Below are positions 51,418-61,200 of a DNA stretch of 64,000 nt, one piece after another. The notes below the pieces were generated by a model. The model was not told the DNA's origin and did not search any database. It was given only the letters and a program-made list of their open reading frames with translations. The translations under genes were made by a program, and so were the position numbers. This stretch comes from Granulosicoccus sp. (GTDB taxonomy: Bacteria > Pseudomonadota > Gammaproteobacteria > Granulosicoccales > Granulosicoccaceae). The stretch lies in contig JAHDGK010000002.1 in NCBI GenBank assembly GCA_020627685.1, positions 34,215 through 98,214 on the forward strand, written 5' to 3'. Position 1 is the first letter of the stretch. Every line of letters begins with the position of its first letter.

Positions 51418-51440
51418 GACGCCTGTCCTTTGTTTGAAGT

Positions 51441-52595
51441 ATGAGCAACGCTCTAAACATACCGACGACAATCCAATGGCCGGATGGAATCGATGAACAC
51501 GTATTCCTCAATGAGTATTGGCAAAAAAAGCCGCTGCTGCTGAGGCAGGCATTTCCAGGATTTGATACGCCCCTACCCGCTGATGAACTCGCTGGTCTTT
51601 CATTGGAAGAGGACACGACCCCTCGCCTCATTACACGCAACACTGACGGACACTATGAGCTGGAACATGGCCCCTTCAATGAGGATCGTTTCAGCACATT
51701 AGGCGCTAGCGACTGGTCACTCTTAGTTACAGACGTCGAAAAACATATCCCTGAATTGTCTGCCTACCTTACGCCGTTCTCTTTTCTGCCGTCTTGGCGC
51801 ATCGATGATCTTATGATTAGCTACGCACCTGTTGGCGCGTCGGTGGGTGCGCATATCGATGAATACGATGTGTTTCTTTTGCAAGCCAGTGGCAATCGAC
51901 GTTGGTCTATAGATTCTCAAAGTGATCAACCTAGAAACTTTGTCGAAGACTCAACCTTGAAACTCATTGAATCTTTTAACGCAACAGATTCATGGGAACT
52001 GGAACCTGGCGACATGCTCTACCTGCCGCCTGGCGTTGGTCATCATGGCGTTGCATCGGCTGAGCCTTGCACTACATGGTCCATCGGATTTCGAGCACCT
52101 GCCATATCAGACGTTGTCATCCGCTTGAGCGAGCTGATAACCGAAGAGCTTCCGCCAGCTCGATATACTGATGGCAAATTACTATCGGCTGTACCGGGCG
52201 AAATAACACAAGACGCTTTGGATCGATTTAGACAGCTTTGGCAAGACACCATTTCGGTTGATGACAGTCAATTTGCAAGCCTAGTGGCAAGAATGATCAC
52301 TGAGACGGGAGTGGCTGAAAATATTCCGGAGGAGGAGCTTACAAACAATTCGTCAGCCCCGGAGTTGACGCTTTACAAAGCCCCTTTTACTCAAATGGCT
52401 TGGTACGGCGCCTCTTCAAAAAAACCTGATGAGCCTGTTTCGTTATTTGTTAACGGCGATCTTTTTTATTGCTCTCAAGCCTTAGCCATCGCTTTATGCG
52501 GCAACTACCCGGTCACCCTGCCAGACGATTTGAACAATGCGGATAGCGCGCTGATCTCTCAACTGCAAGAATTAGGTTGCCTGTTATCGGCATAA
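51441..52595 (+). CDS. roxA: Ribosomal protein uL16 3-arginine hydroxylase (JmjC cupin)
   Basis: A 384-residue Fe(II)/2-oxoglutarate oxygenase matching RoxA (YcfD), which hydroxylates an arginine in ribosomal protein L16. The iron triad is H138 and D140 (VGAHIDEYDVFLLQ) with a distal histidine near 201 (GVGHHGVASAEP). The N-terminal WQKKPLLLRQAFP is typical, and the C-terminal winged-helix-like part is present. Length agrees with E. coli (373). It is likely co-transcribed with purB, a common pairing near hflD-purB loci. It converges on the NUDIX gene with 4 bases between them. Confidence 0.92.
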   Translation: MSNALNIPTTIQWPDGIDEHVFLNEYWQKKPLLLRQAFPGFDTPLPADELAGLSLEEDTTPRLITRNTDGHYELEHGPFNEDRFSTLGASDWSLLVTDVEKHIPELSAYLTPFSFLPSWRIDDLMISYAPVGASVGAHIDEYDVFLLQASGNRRWSIDSQSDQPRNFVEDSTLKLIESFNATDSWELEPGDMLYLPPGVGHHGVASAEPCTTWSIGFRAPAISDVVIRLSELITEELPPARYTDGKLLSAVPGEITQDALDRFRQLWQDTISVDDSQFASLVARMITETGVAENIPEEELTNNSSAPELTLYKAPFTQMAWYGASSKKPDEPVSLFVNGDLFYCSQALAIALCGNYPVTLPDDLNNADSALISQLQELGCLLSA

Positions 52596-52599
52596 ACGA

Positions 52600-53208
52600 T
52601 TACAGAGCACTCAGCTGTTCAGTAAGACGTTTTATTTTAAGCCACTGCAATGCCACAACGCTCAGCGCGTTTCTGATTTCTCCGGCATCTAGCATAGCAA
52701 TAGCCTGTTCAGCCGACACGACCTTCACCAGGATATCCTCGTCTTCCTCCAGCAGTCCGTGTGTACCGCCAATCTGGCTTAAATCAGTCTCTGCATAGAA
52801 AATATAATTTTCTTCCGGACTTGCACCTGGGCTTGCCAGGTAGTGAGCAATAAGCGTTACATCGCCAATGGTGATACCAGCCTCTTCCTGAGCTTCTCTG
52901 ATCGCCACCTGAGCAGGTGATTCATCTGTGTCAATCATGCCTGCAATGATTTGTACCAGCCAAGGGTCAGGCTTGTTGTTCATCGCACCGATTCTAAATT
53001 GCTCAATAAGAGCAACTTCATCTCTGACAGGATCGTATGGCAACACCCCGACAACATCTCCACGAACAAACAGTTCACAGGAGATGACATCGCTCATGTC
53101 ACCTGAATGCATTGATCGTGAATACGATACTGCGTCGATGTTGTAGAAGCCTTGATAGGCGGCGTCGCGTGATTCTATCTTCCAGCGTCGATTACTTTTC
53201 ATGCTCAT
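52600..53208 (-). CDS. nudF: NUDIX hydrolase, ADP-ribose pyrophosphatase type
   Basis: A 202-residue NUDIX protein with a complete box: GMIDTDESPAQVAIREAQEE then AGI (GX5EX7REUXEEXGU). The N-terminal part (SCELFVRGDVVGVLPYDPV) and IEQFRIGAMN match the ADP-ribose pyrophosphatase subgroup. It would split ADP-ribose to AMP and ribose-5-phosphate. Two ATGs lie two codons apart at the start; neither has a strong ribosome site. It is downstream of kdsB on the same strand after 54 bases. Confidence 0.85.
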   Translation of the reverse strand: MSMKSNRRWKIESRDAAYQGFYNIDAVSYSRSMHSGDMSDVISCELFVRGDVVGVLPYDPVRDEVALIEQFRIGAMNNKPDPWLVQIIAGMIDTDESPAQVAIREAQEEAGITIGDVTLIAHYLASPGASPEENYIFYAETDLSQIGGTHGLLEEDEDILVKVVSAEQAIAMLDAGEIRNALSVVALQWLKIKRLTEQLSAL

Positions 53209-53262
53209 AAGATAAACCCATCAGTTTTCAACACGCAGGATAAATATCGAAGAAGATGAGGC

Positions 53263-54036
53263 CTACGGAACGGGAGCGCCAAATTTTTCCGATAGCACAG
53301 CCTCAAGCACAGGCACATCATCGGGGTGATCGACACCGCGAGCATTGCTTGGACCCACCTCCCCTACATGAATACGACCACCGTTGTACATAACCCGTAG
53401 CTGCTCTAACTGCTCTTCTTGTTCCAACTCGCACGGTTTCAATTGCGGGTACTGCTTTAAATAGCCACAACGGTAGGCGTATAAGCCAATGTGCAGATAA
53501 GAGCTGGGGAATGTGTTGTCATTGCTAGGATCTCTTCGTGCCGGAATCGATGCACGACTGAAATACAAGGCCATGCCCTCATGATCACGAACTACCTTAA
53601 CCCGGTGGACGTTTTGATAATCCTCCAAATGCTGAATGGGCATACATAAAGTTGCCATATCAGCGACCGGGTATAAATTCAGATTGTCTGCGAGCAAGTT
53701 CAAATGATGTGCTGGTGTCGCAGGCTCATCACCTTGCAATCCAACAATAAGACGATCATCTCCCCATGATCTGATCGTGGCTACTTCTGCAATTCTATCG
53801 GTGCCACTGGGATGATCCTCTCGGGTCATTTGAACATCGACTGAGGCATCCCTGCACACTTTTTCAATGCGTTCGTCATCGGTGGCAACCACGATTTCGT
53901 CCGCATTAGATTCTCGGGCGCGAGCAACCGTATGCAAAATCATTGGCACCCCGTTCAGCGGATGCAAAGGCTTCCCGGGAAACCGACTAGAGGCATATCG
54001 CGAAGGAATAACGATTGTGTAGTTTTGTTTGCTCAT
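53263..54036 (-). CDS. kdsB: 3-deoxy-manno-octulosonate cytidylyltransferase
   Basis: A 257-residue enzyme that activates Kdo with CTP to CMP-Kdo for lipid A inner-core assembly. The nucleotide-binding start is VIPSRYASSRFPGKPLHPLN; further conserved parts are MTREDHPSGTDRIAEV and LQGDEPATP, and HIGLYAYRCGYLKQY near the middle. Its ATG overlaps the lpxK stop by 4 bases, so lpxK and kdsB are translationally coupled. The short protein YcaR that often sits between them is absent. Confidence 0.97.
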   Translation of the reverse strand: MSKQNYTIVIPSRYASSRFPGKPLHPLNGVPMILHTVARARESNADEIVVATDDERIEKVCRDASVDVQMTREDHPSGTDRIAEVATIRSWGDDRLIVGLQGDEPATPAHHLNLLADNLNLYPVADMATLCMPIQHLEDYQNVHRVKVVRDHEGMALYFSRASIPARRDPSNDNTFPSSYLHIGLYAYRCGYLKQYPQLKPCELEQEEQLEQLRVMYNGGRIHVGEVGPSNARGVDHPDDVPVLEAVLSEKFGAPVP

Positions 54037-55109
54037 TGTCTTAGCGGATCTAAAGCGGCTTCCAACTCCATAATGGCTGCATCCAAGGAGTCTGAGATAT
54101 GAACCGATGTATCAATCTGAAAAAGATTGAAAGGTAAGCCAGCCAGGCCTTCAAGTTTAACGGCGTCTTTTGTCGTGACCATGATGGGTAGATCATCGTT
54201 AAAAGTCAGATCGTCGATGGTATATGCAGCATGATCAGCTTTCGGATGTTCAATAGGCTGTAAACCCAAGCGACTCAGTGTGTCGAAAAAACGCTTAGGG
54301 TGACCGATACCTGCAACAGCATGAACTCGCTGACCATGGAAATTTTCAAGGCTCACTTTCTCGCCAGTGCTGACGTTGACTGCTGCAGCCGGTACAAGAC
54401 TAAACTGGTTGCCTAGCTGCGACTCTATGAAAGGAGCCGCGTTGTTCCTTTGCAGGGACGGATGCAGCAAACTGACGTCGATTGGTAATGAGTTTGTCTC
54501 TCTATCACTCGCGGCCTGCACAGCAATAGATTGCGATTCACTGAGACTTGCAAAAGAATCCCTTAGAGGCCCTGCTGGCATAACCCAGCCATTACCAAAA
54601 CCGCGCTGACCGTCAATAACGACTATCTCGGCTATGCGAGGCATTGCCAGATGTTGCAAACCGTCATCGGAAAATACGATATCAGCTTGTGTTTCCTGCG
54701 CTATTTTGCGCACAGCTTCCGCACGATTCACACACACACAGACTGGCACTTCTGTCTGTTTGAAAAGCATGACCGGCTCATCGCCTACAAACGCAGGTGA
54801 ATCATCTTCTGAGAGTATGTGAGCACTTTCATGACGAATGCCTCCATAGCCCCGGCTCACAATAGCGGGCTTCCAACCCGCCTGTTTAAATCTACTGACC
54901 AAATAAGCACACAGTGGGGTCTTACCAGTCCCCCCGACTGATAAATTTCCCACCACGACGACCGGCAACGGTACGTCTTCAACGGATGCCCAACCTTTTT
55001 GATAAGCAAACCGTCTTAACGCTAACAAAGCCAGATAGAACCGCGAGACGGGCCACAGAAGAAGTGACAACATATTCACTGATTGCCAACTGCGTTGAAT
55101 GCGACTCAT
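54033..55109 (-). CDS. lpxK: Tetraacyldisaccharide 4'-kinase
   Basis: A 358-residue membrane-associated kinase that phosphorylates the 4' position of the lipid A precursor to make lipid IVA. The P-loop GNLSVGGTGKTPL spans residues 54-66, and VSRGYGG plus DDGLQH follow (catalytic Asp-Asp/His). An N-terminal hydrophobic helix (residues 14-32) anchors it to the inner membrane. It sits between msbA and kdsB, in the usual order for this pathway. Confidence 0.97.
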   Translation of the reverse strand: MSRIQRSWQSVNMLSLLLWPVSRFYLALLALRRFAYQKGWASVEDVPLPVVVVGNLSVGGTGKTPLCAYLVSRFKQAGWKPAIVSRGYGGIRHESAHILSEDDSPAFVGDEPVMLFKQTEVPVCVCVNRAEAVRKIAQETQADIVFSDDGLQHLAMPRIAEIVVIDGQRGFGNGWVMPAGPLRDSFASLSESQSIAVQAASDRETNSLPIDVSLLHPSLQRNNAAPFIESQLGNQFSLVPAAAVNVSTGEKVSLENFHGQRVHAVAGIGHPKRFFDTLSRLGLQPIEHPKADHAAYTIDDLTFNDDLPIMVTTKDAVKLEGLAGLPFNLFQIDTSVHISDSLDAAIMELEAALDPLRQ

Positions 55110-55155
55110 GGTTAAGTCCGCACAGCTTTCTGGCTATGGTCCGAGCAGCGCCCCA

Positions 55156-56976
55156 CTATTGGAACTGTAATTGGTGGAGTTTGAAGTAATGAGATTGCTT
55201 AGCCAGCAACTCTTTATGAGTGCCAATCTCTACAATTTCACCACGATCCATAACGACAATTCGATCGGCTTTTTCGATGGTGGAAAGACGATGCGCAATG
55301 ACCATGGTTGTTCGTCCACGCATCAATGCGTCTAAACCTTGCTGCACTTTTCGTTCGGACTCGGTATCGAGTGCTGAAGTCGCTTCATCGAGAATTAAGA
55401 TAGGGGCATTTTTTAATAGTGCCCGTGCAATAGCCACTCTCTGGCGTTGCCCCCCGGACAACATGATGCCGTTTTCACCCACCAGCGTTTCGTAACCATC
55501 GGGTAACTTTGTAATAAAGTCATGAGCGTGTGCGGCTTTACAGGCAGCGTGCAACGTCTCCTCATCAATGGAATTGCGGCTACCGTAAGCAATATTACTG
55601 GCAATGGTGTCATTGAATAACATGACATCCTGGCTGACCGTTGCTATTCGACTACGTAAAGACTGCAAGGTGTACTGATCAATATCGGTACCATTAACTG
55701 ATACCGAACCGCTGCTTAATTCATATAAACGCGGAAGTAAATTAACCAAGGATGTTTTGCCACTGCCTGATTCACCCACAAACGCGACGGTTTCACCGCT
55801 GGCAATGGACAACTGGATATCTTTAAGAACCGCAGGCTTATCAAGTTGATATTTCAAATTGACATCGCGATATTCAATACTGCCAATTTCTTTGGGCAAT
55901 TCACGAGTACCGGTATCGCGTTCCGACTCAAGATCGAGGATGGCGAATAGGCTTTCCCCCGCCGCAATACCTCGCTGAATTTCGTTATTCAGATTGGTTA
56001 TCCGTTTGAGTGGGGCAAACAGCAACAGCATGGCTGTTATAAAGGACATAAAGCTGCCCACTGAAATTCTGTCAACGAAATCGCCACTGGACGCAAAATA
56101 TACGATGACCGCAAGCGCAACCGCCACTAAAAACTGAATGATGGGCTGGTTAAGCGCTTTGACCATAGTCTCTTTCATGTTGAACGCTCTGTTGCGCTCA
56201 TTGGCCAATTCGAATTCGGACAACTCTTCTTCTTGGCCACCAAAGATTTTTATAACCCGGGAGCCTTCCACCGCTTCTTGAATCACATGGCTAACATCGC
56301 CCATAGAGCCTTGAATACTCCGGCTAATCGTCCGAAATTTTTTGCTTACTCGCGCAACGATAATTCCGATGATAGGACCAATGACTAGAAACGTTAACGA
56401 AAGCTGCCAGCTGTGATAGAACATGAGCGCAAACAAGCCGATGGCCGTTAAGGTGTCACGGACAGCCACGGTTAGCGATGTACTCGCGGCGTTGGCAACC
56501 ATTTGGCTATTAAACGTTATGCGGGAAATTAATTCACCAGACGAAGCCTGATCGTAGAAAGACGTCGGTAACGTCAGATACTTTCCAAAAATTTCTGCCC
56601 GTAATTGTTTTATCACGCGCCAACCTATCCAGGAGATGTAATAAGTTGATGCAAAACCTGCAACGCCGCGTAATACAAAAATCCCGATAATTAACAAAGG
56701 CACCAGTAGAATAGAATTGCGATCCTGCTCTACAAAACTGCCATCCAACATGGGTTTCATGAGAGCCGCAAACGCGGTATCGGTTAGCGCATATCCGACC
56801 ATACCCAGTACGGCGATCGCAAACTGACGCTTATGCGGTTTCACATATGACAGCAGCCGCCTGTAGGTATCTTTTCCCGCGGCAATAGCCGCGTCTTCTG
56901 CCACACTTTTCCGCTGTGGAGGAGCCGCAGCAGCCTTTAAGGGCTCGCCCGTTTTGGCCGCTTCTTTTTCAGACAT
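55156..56976 (-). CDS. msbA: Lipid A export ATP-binding/permease protein MsbA
   Basis: A 606-residue half-transporter that flips lipid A-core across the inner membrane as a homodimer. There are six transmembrane helices (residues about 50-340), then the ATPase with Walker A GESGSGKT, signature LSGGQRQRVAIARALLK, Walker B LILDEATSALD, and the H-loop in IAHRLST. ATG 56976 is preferred over a TTG one codon upstream. A polar Lys/Ala/Pro-rich N-terminal extension of about 35 residues precedes the first helix. exbD lies 9 bases upstream. Confidence 0.95.
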   Translation of the reverse strand: MSEKEAAKTGEPLKAAAAPPQRKSVAEDAAIAAGKDTYRRLLSYVKPHKRQFAIAVLGMVGYALTDTAFAALMKPMLDGSFVEQDRNSILLVPLLIIGIFVLRGVAGFASTYYISWIGWRVIKQLRAEIFGKYLTLPTSFYDQASSGELISRITFNSQMVANAASTSLTVAVRDTLTAIGLFALMFYHSWQLSLTFLVIGPIIGIIVARVSKKFRTISRSIQGSMGDVSHVIQEAVEGSRVIKIFGGQEEELSEFELANERNRAFNMKETMVKALNQPIIQFLVAVALAVIVYFASSGDFVDRISVGSFMSFITAMLLLFAPLKRITNLNNEIQRGIAAGESLFAILDLESERDTGTRELPKEIGSIEYRDVNLKYQLDKPAVLKDIQLSIASGETVAFVGESGSGKTSLVNLLPRLYELSSGSVSVNGTDIDQYTLQSLRSRIATVSQDVMLFNDTIASNIAYGSRNSIDEETLHAACKAAHAHDFITKLPDGYETLVGENGIMLSGGQRQRVAIARALLKNAPILILDEATSALDTESERKVQQGLDALMRGRTTMVIAHRLSTIEKADRIVVMDRGEIVEIGTHKELLAKQSHYFKLHQLQFQ

Positions 56977-56985
56977 CAAGAGAAT

Positions 56986-57402
56986 CTATTCAGCGCTACG
57001 AGAAGTGGCTATGGACATTTTAAGCATGCCCAATTGCCCCGCCGCATCCATAGCTGTCACGACGGCTTGATGCGGTGCCTGAGCATCGGCACGAATAGTT
57101 AATGGGATATCACGTTTACCGCCAGAGACTTTAAACAAGGCATTTTGCAAACTCGCAACATCCGCTTTTACCAGCTCTTGATCATTAATAAAATATCGCC
57201 CTGATGCGTTTATCAAAACCTCAATGCGCTCCTTAGGTGCTTGAACTTCAGTATCTGACGCTCTAGGCAGTTGTAATGAGATTTCTGATTCTTTCTGGAA
57301 GGTCGTAGACACCATGAAAAAAATCAACAATAGAAACACCACATCGATAAGTGGTGTCAAATTCAGTTCGAGTTCTTCACGAGGCTCGCGCTTGAATTTC
57401 AT
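56986..57402 (-). CDS. exbD: ExbD/TolR-family biopolymer transport protein
   Basis: A 138-residue protein with one N-terminal transmembrane helix carrying the conserved acidic residue in LNLTPLIDVVFLLLIFFMV, and a periplasmic domain. With ExbB it forms a proton-driven motor at the inner membrane. It overlaps exbB by 4 bases and lies next to msbA. Such ExbBD pairs beside lipid A genes occur in other gammaproteobacteria; whether it energises TonB here or another envelope task is unknown, since no tonB is in the window. Confidence 0.93.
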   Translation of the reverse strand: MKFKREPREELELNLTPLIDVVFLLLIFFMVSTTFQKESEISLQLPRASDTEVQAPKERIEVLINASGRYFINDQELVKADVASLQNALFKVSGGKRDIPLTIRADAQAPHQAVVTAMDAAGQLGMLKMSIATSRSAE

Positions 57403-58028
57403 GACGGGGCAACCCTCGCCTTAGGTTGCCGTTTTTGTAAGACATCGACTAACTTCAACGATTCTTTTTCCATGTCTACAACGAGAGTATCCACCTTGCC
57501 CCGGAAGTAGCGATGAAACATGAGGCTAGGAATGGCAACCGTTAGACCACCCGCTGTGGTGACAAGGGCCTGCGAAATCCCTCCTGCTAACTGAGCAGGA
57601 TTGCCCACACCCACCGTCGTAATGTTGGTAAACACGCTGATCATACCTACGACGGTTCCCAAGAGTCCTAACAGGGGCGTGACTGCTGCGATAGTACCCA
57701 AGGCATTTAAGTACCGACCCAATTCGTGGGAGACGTGACCACCGACATCTTCAATCGATGCTTTCATAACATCGCGATCCTGCGTCCGATTGTGTAATCC
57801 GGCGGCGAGCACTCGGCCCAGCGGAGAAGCTTTTTCAATTTCGCGAACCTTATCCTCGGTCAATTGCCGGGTGCTGGCCATGCGCCATACATCGGCTACC
57901 AGGTTCGTCGGTAAAACGCGCTCAGCCCGAAGCGTGTAAAAACGCTCGCCAACAATAGCTAACGCTACGATGGAACAGGCCACAATGGGCAGCATCAACC
58001 AGCCACCCGCAGTTACTATTTCCCACAC
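57399..58028 (-). CDS. exbB: ExbB/TolQ-family proton channel protein
   Basis: A 209-residue MotA/TolQ/ExbB protein with three hydrophobic segments: near residues 8-28, about 105-135 (YLNALGTIAAVTPLLGLLGTVVGMI) and about 145-170 (LAGGISQALVTTAGGLTVAIPSL). The conserved TPLLGLLGTV is the channel motif. It works with ExbD. Its start overlaps the comEC end by 13 bases, linking it to comEC in one operon. Confidence 0.94.
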   Translation of the reverse strand: MWEIVTAGGWLMLPIVACSIVALAIVGERFYTLRAERVLPTNLVADVWRMASTRQLTEDKVREIEKASPLGRVLAAGLHNRTQDRDVMKASIEDVGGHVSHELGRYLNALGTIAAVTPLLGLLGTVVGMISVFTNITTVGVGNPAQLAGGISQALVTTAGGLTVAIPSLMFHRYFRGKVDTLVVDMEKESLKLVDVLQKRQPKARVAPS

Positions 58029-60499
58029 AGTGATTGTCCTTTTTGCGCCAACAAAAGCTGTTGTATTACAGTGGCGTGTCCAGAAAACTGATCTGAACAG
58101 GCCGGATTTACGAAGCCGTGCCAGAATCGCCTATGAGTCTGCCACCATGTTATGGGAGGCTCTAACAACCCCTCACGCCCGAACGAGAAAACGACTGAAC
58201 CGAGCGTACCGGTTATGTATTGCCTAGCACCTACTAGTTTATAGCGCAATTGTACATCGGCGTGAGGAAATCCATAACGGTTCCGGTGGCCAGCGGCGAA
58301 TACAACATGGTCAGGTTTTATTGTTTTCAGTAAATTTGGGGTAGACGAGGTGTGACTGCCATGGTGCGGCGCGACCAGTAGGTCCACAGGAAACGGCACA
58401 AAGCCAGCAAGAGCTTGCGGGTTGAAACGCGAACTTAACAAAAACTCGCCATTTCGCTCGATGTCACCGGTTAACAGAACACGAGAGGCCCCCAGATGCA
58501 GCAGCAACACGCACGACCGGTCGTTGTCGCTACCTTTCGCACCTTCCAGAGGATTTAACACGCTAATTTGCAGATCATCGATAGCCCATTTATCGCCCGC
58601 CCTGCAAGGTTCACTTACCCACTGCTGCGTAGATAGTAGGTCCCCACCCACAATCACCTGCGTATCGGGAAAACGCCGCAACACATCGTTGACTCCAAAC
58701 GCATGATCTTCGTCTGAATGCGATACGACTAAATAGTCAATTTTACGACGACCTTGTGCATGCAAATAGGGCAATACAACCGCTTCAACCATGCTCAAAG
58801 AACCGGATAACTTACCGCCGGTATCAAACAACAGCGAGTGATTGGCGGTTAAAACCAATGTTGCCAATCCCTGCCCGACATCCAGCACGTGTACATCAAA
58901 ACCCTCGACTCGCTCAGCTCTTGCGTTAAATAGTAGTAAGGGAAGAAACAACAATAAGCTATAGCGTCTCAGCCCGGCACCTTTGGGTGAGAAGAACAGC
59001 AACATGCCCAATAAGCTTAAGAGTAAAGCAGCACTTGAAGGCACCGCCAAAGGAACGCTCGTGAATTCAAAAGCCGACAGCCATTCGAGATATGACATCA
59101 GCACCCCGATGGATAACTGCGTTAAGTCCAAGAAAAAATTGGCAGCGTTGGTCGATGCTGTGCTCAACATGACTGTCAGGAAACTGAGCGGTACAACAAC
59201 AAAACCCACCCAGGGAACAGCTACCAGATTGGCGATAGGTGCAAGGAGGGACCCGGCTTGAAAAAACCAAGCTGTCACCGGCAAGAGTACGATACCCAAA
59301 CGCACATGCGTTTTTAGGGCAGCGCCAACCTTCCATAGGGAGCCATGAACGTTACTTAACAAAGTGCCGCTAGGCTCCTGTTGGCTAAACGATTGTATAT
59401 GCCCTCGATGCAGATAAAACAGAACAGCGACTGTCCCAAACGACAACCAGAATCCCGGTGAGAGTACGCCTAGAACATTGTTTACCATCACCGCGATCAT
59501 CGCAATGGCAAGCCCTAACGCCGGTGCAAGGTGACGCAGTGTTAGCGCTGCAATCGCCCAGACTACCAACATGCTAAGAGCACGTTGTACGGGAAGTTCG
59601 AAGCCTGCCAATAGGGAATAGACAGCGGCAACACTTACGCTGATCAATAACGATACTAGGCGGGTATCGATGCGGTTGAACACATCGTAACTAGGAGCAC
59701 AGAACATGAGCAGACGCGGTAACAACCGACTGCTAAATAGATAGGCCCACGCGGCAAGCAAGCTAATGTGCAAACCGGATATAGCAACGAGGTGAGAGGT
59801 GCCGGTATCTCTAAGTAGATTCCAAGTGTTGTTATCAATACCTTGTTTGATCCCCAAGACCAATGCTTGGATCATCGATGCATGCTTGTCAGAGGACGGC
59901 AGATTGACAACTCGCTTCGCGATGTTCTCACGTATCGACACCATTGAATGTTGAGTCGATGAAGAGCGCATTACAGCAGCTGGTTTTGCTCGGATGTAGC
60001 CGCGTGCATCAGCACCTTTGTAAATAGACCATTGCGTTCGGTCAAAACTCCCTTCATTACGAAGACCTCGAAAGGGTTTCAACCGAACTGTGAGTTCCCA
60101 CTCTTCTCCTGCCCGGACAACTTCATCGTGCCCGTACCAGCTGAGTTGCACCATTTGAGGGCCGAATTCCTTTACACACGACTCGCAAGACAAAACGTGT
60201 GCATTAAACCGAACACCCCAATCAGATAGCTGAGGAACACTCGCAACTTTGACGCGGAGTCGTAAATCGGAGGAAATCTCAGAGACATCCAACTGCCTGG
60301 AATCAATCTGAAACAATGACCACGCCAAGGCTATGCAAGCGACAAAATAGCCTGTGCAGAAAGGACGGGACCTAGGCCAAAAAATGATGGCCAGGAGCAC
60401 TAATGAAGAAATAATCAAAATAACCCGGTTACCGGGCAAAGCGGCTAGGCTTAGAATGAGGATGGTCCAAAAAAGCCAACTGAGAGTAAAAATTCTCAT
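58016..60499 (-). CDS. comEC: DNA internalization competence protein ComEC/Rec2
   Basis: An 827-residue inner-membrane DNA channel. Order: N-terminal DUF4131/OB-like periplasmic part, the Competence domain with many transmembrane helices (GTSHLVAISGLHISLLAAWA), and a C-terminal metallo-beta-lactamase-like part (HVLDVGQGLATLVLT, DTGG, SHSDEDHAFGV, PHHGSHTS). It carries single-stranded DNA into the cytoplasm during transformation. ATG 60497-60499 has AGG 7 bases upstream; an ATG nine codons further out is also open. Other competence genes are not in this window. Confidence 0.93.
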   Translation of the reverse strand: MRIFTLSWLFWTILILSLAALPGNRVILIISSLVLLAIIFWPRSRPFCTGYFVACIALAWSLFQIDSRQLDVSEISSDLRLRVKVASVPQLSDWGVRFNAHVLSCESCVKEFGPQMVQLSWYGHDEVVRAGEEWELTVRLKPFRGLRNEGSFDRTQWSIYKGADARGYIRAKPAAVMRSSSTQHSMVSIRENIAKRVVNLPSSDKHASMIQALVLGIKQGIDNNTWNLLRDTGTSHLVAISGLHISLLAAWAYLFSSRLLPRLLMFCAPSYDVFNRIDTRLVSLLISVSVAAVYSLLAGFELPVQRALSMLVVWAIAALTLRHLAPALGLAIAMIAVMVNNVLGVLSPGFWLSFGTVAVLFYLHRGHIQSFSQQEPSGTLLSNVHGSLWKVGAALKTHVRLGIVLLPVTAWFFQAGSLLAPIANLVAVPWVGFVVVPLSFLTVMLSTASTNAANFFLDLTQLSIGVLMSYLEWLSAFEFTSVPLAVPSSAALLLSLLGMLLFFSPKGAGLRRYSLLLFLPLLLFNARAERVEGFDVHVLDVGQGLATLVLTANHSLLFDTGGKLSGSLSMVEAVVLPYLHAQGRRKIDYLVVSHSDEDHAFGVNDVLRRFPDTQVIVGGDLLSTQQWVSEPCRAGDKWAIDDLQISVLNPLEGAKGSDNDRSCVLLLHLGASRVLLTGDIERNGEFLLSSRFNPQALAGFVPFPVDLLVAPHHGSHTSSTPNLLKTIKPDHVVFAAGHRNRYGFPHADVQLRYKLVGARQYITGTLGSVVFSFGREGLLEPPITWWQTHRRFWHGFVNPACSDQFSGHATVIQQLLLAQKGQSLCGK

Positions 60500-60615
60500 C
60501 TGCGGCCTACGCTTTCCGGATAACATTCAATAATTCGTTGCGAAAAGTTCAATAAAAAGGCCGCAACGACGTTATTGTAGGGAGTCTCCCTCTTTTTTTT
60601 GTTTATGCACTGATC

Positions 60616-61179
60616 ATGAGCGGTAACAGGCTGAAACACCATTTGCCTGATGCGACGACGCTTCGTCGCAAGCTGTACAACCAAATTGGCGGTACAGAAA
60701 ACACATCTAATTCCTTCAGGCGTTGGGTGCGTAATACTATTGCCCAACCCATGGTCTGGCACCTTAATAGGCGGTCTGTCGCCGGGGGCGTTGCTGTAGG
60801 GCTTTTTATCAGTTGGGTGCCCGTCCCCATGCAAATGCTGCTGGCAGCATTCATCTCTGCAGTCATGCGCGTCCATGTGCCTGTCTCCGTGGTCATGGTG
60901 TGGTTCACCAATCCTTTGACCTATGCACCATTATTCTATGCAGCCTGGCAAAGCGGGTCAATGATTCTGGGCAAGCCGGTGCTTGCTGAGCCGCTTAACT
61001 TCTCAACACAAAGCCTGCTTCATGGCGTTGGACATGCGTGGCCCACGGTACTTACCGGAATGCTTTTTTGCGCAAGCGTATCGGCCGTCGTCGGCTTTGG
61101 CGTCACGTTACTCGTCTGGCGTATCCATGCTGTCAGACGCTGGCGTCAACGTCGTAGCCGAAAGCGTAATCCCGCCTAA
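60616..61179 (+). CDS. DUF2062 membrane protein
   Basis: A 187-residue protein of the DUF2062 family: SVAGGVAVGLFISWVPVPMQ (helix with the family motif), VPVSVVMVWFTNPLTYAPLF, and a third hydrophobic segment near residues 140-168, ending in a very basic tail (WRQRRSRKRNP). The family is found near lol and comEC genes in gammaproteobacteria. Function unknown. It is divergent from comEC and converges on lolD with 21 bases between. Confidence 0.9.
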   Translation: MSGNRLKHHLPDATTLRRKLYNQIGGTENTSNSFRRWVRNTIAQPMVWHLNRRSVAGGVAVGLFISWVPVPMQMLLAAFISAVMRVHVPVSVVMVWFTNPLTYAPLFYAAWQSGSMILGKPVLAEPLNFSTQSLLHGVGHAWPTVLTGMLFCASVSAVVGFGVTLLVWRIHAVRRWRQRRSRKRNPA

Positions 61180-61200
61180 AGTCAGTACCAACCAGAAGAA

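Noticed and set aside
60496-60876. Minus-strand open frame of 126 codons
   Set aside because: Antisense to DUF2062, whose family motifs are clear on the other strand.
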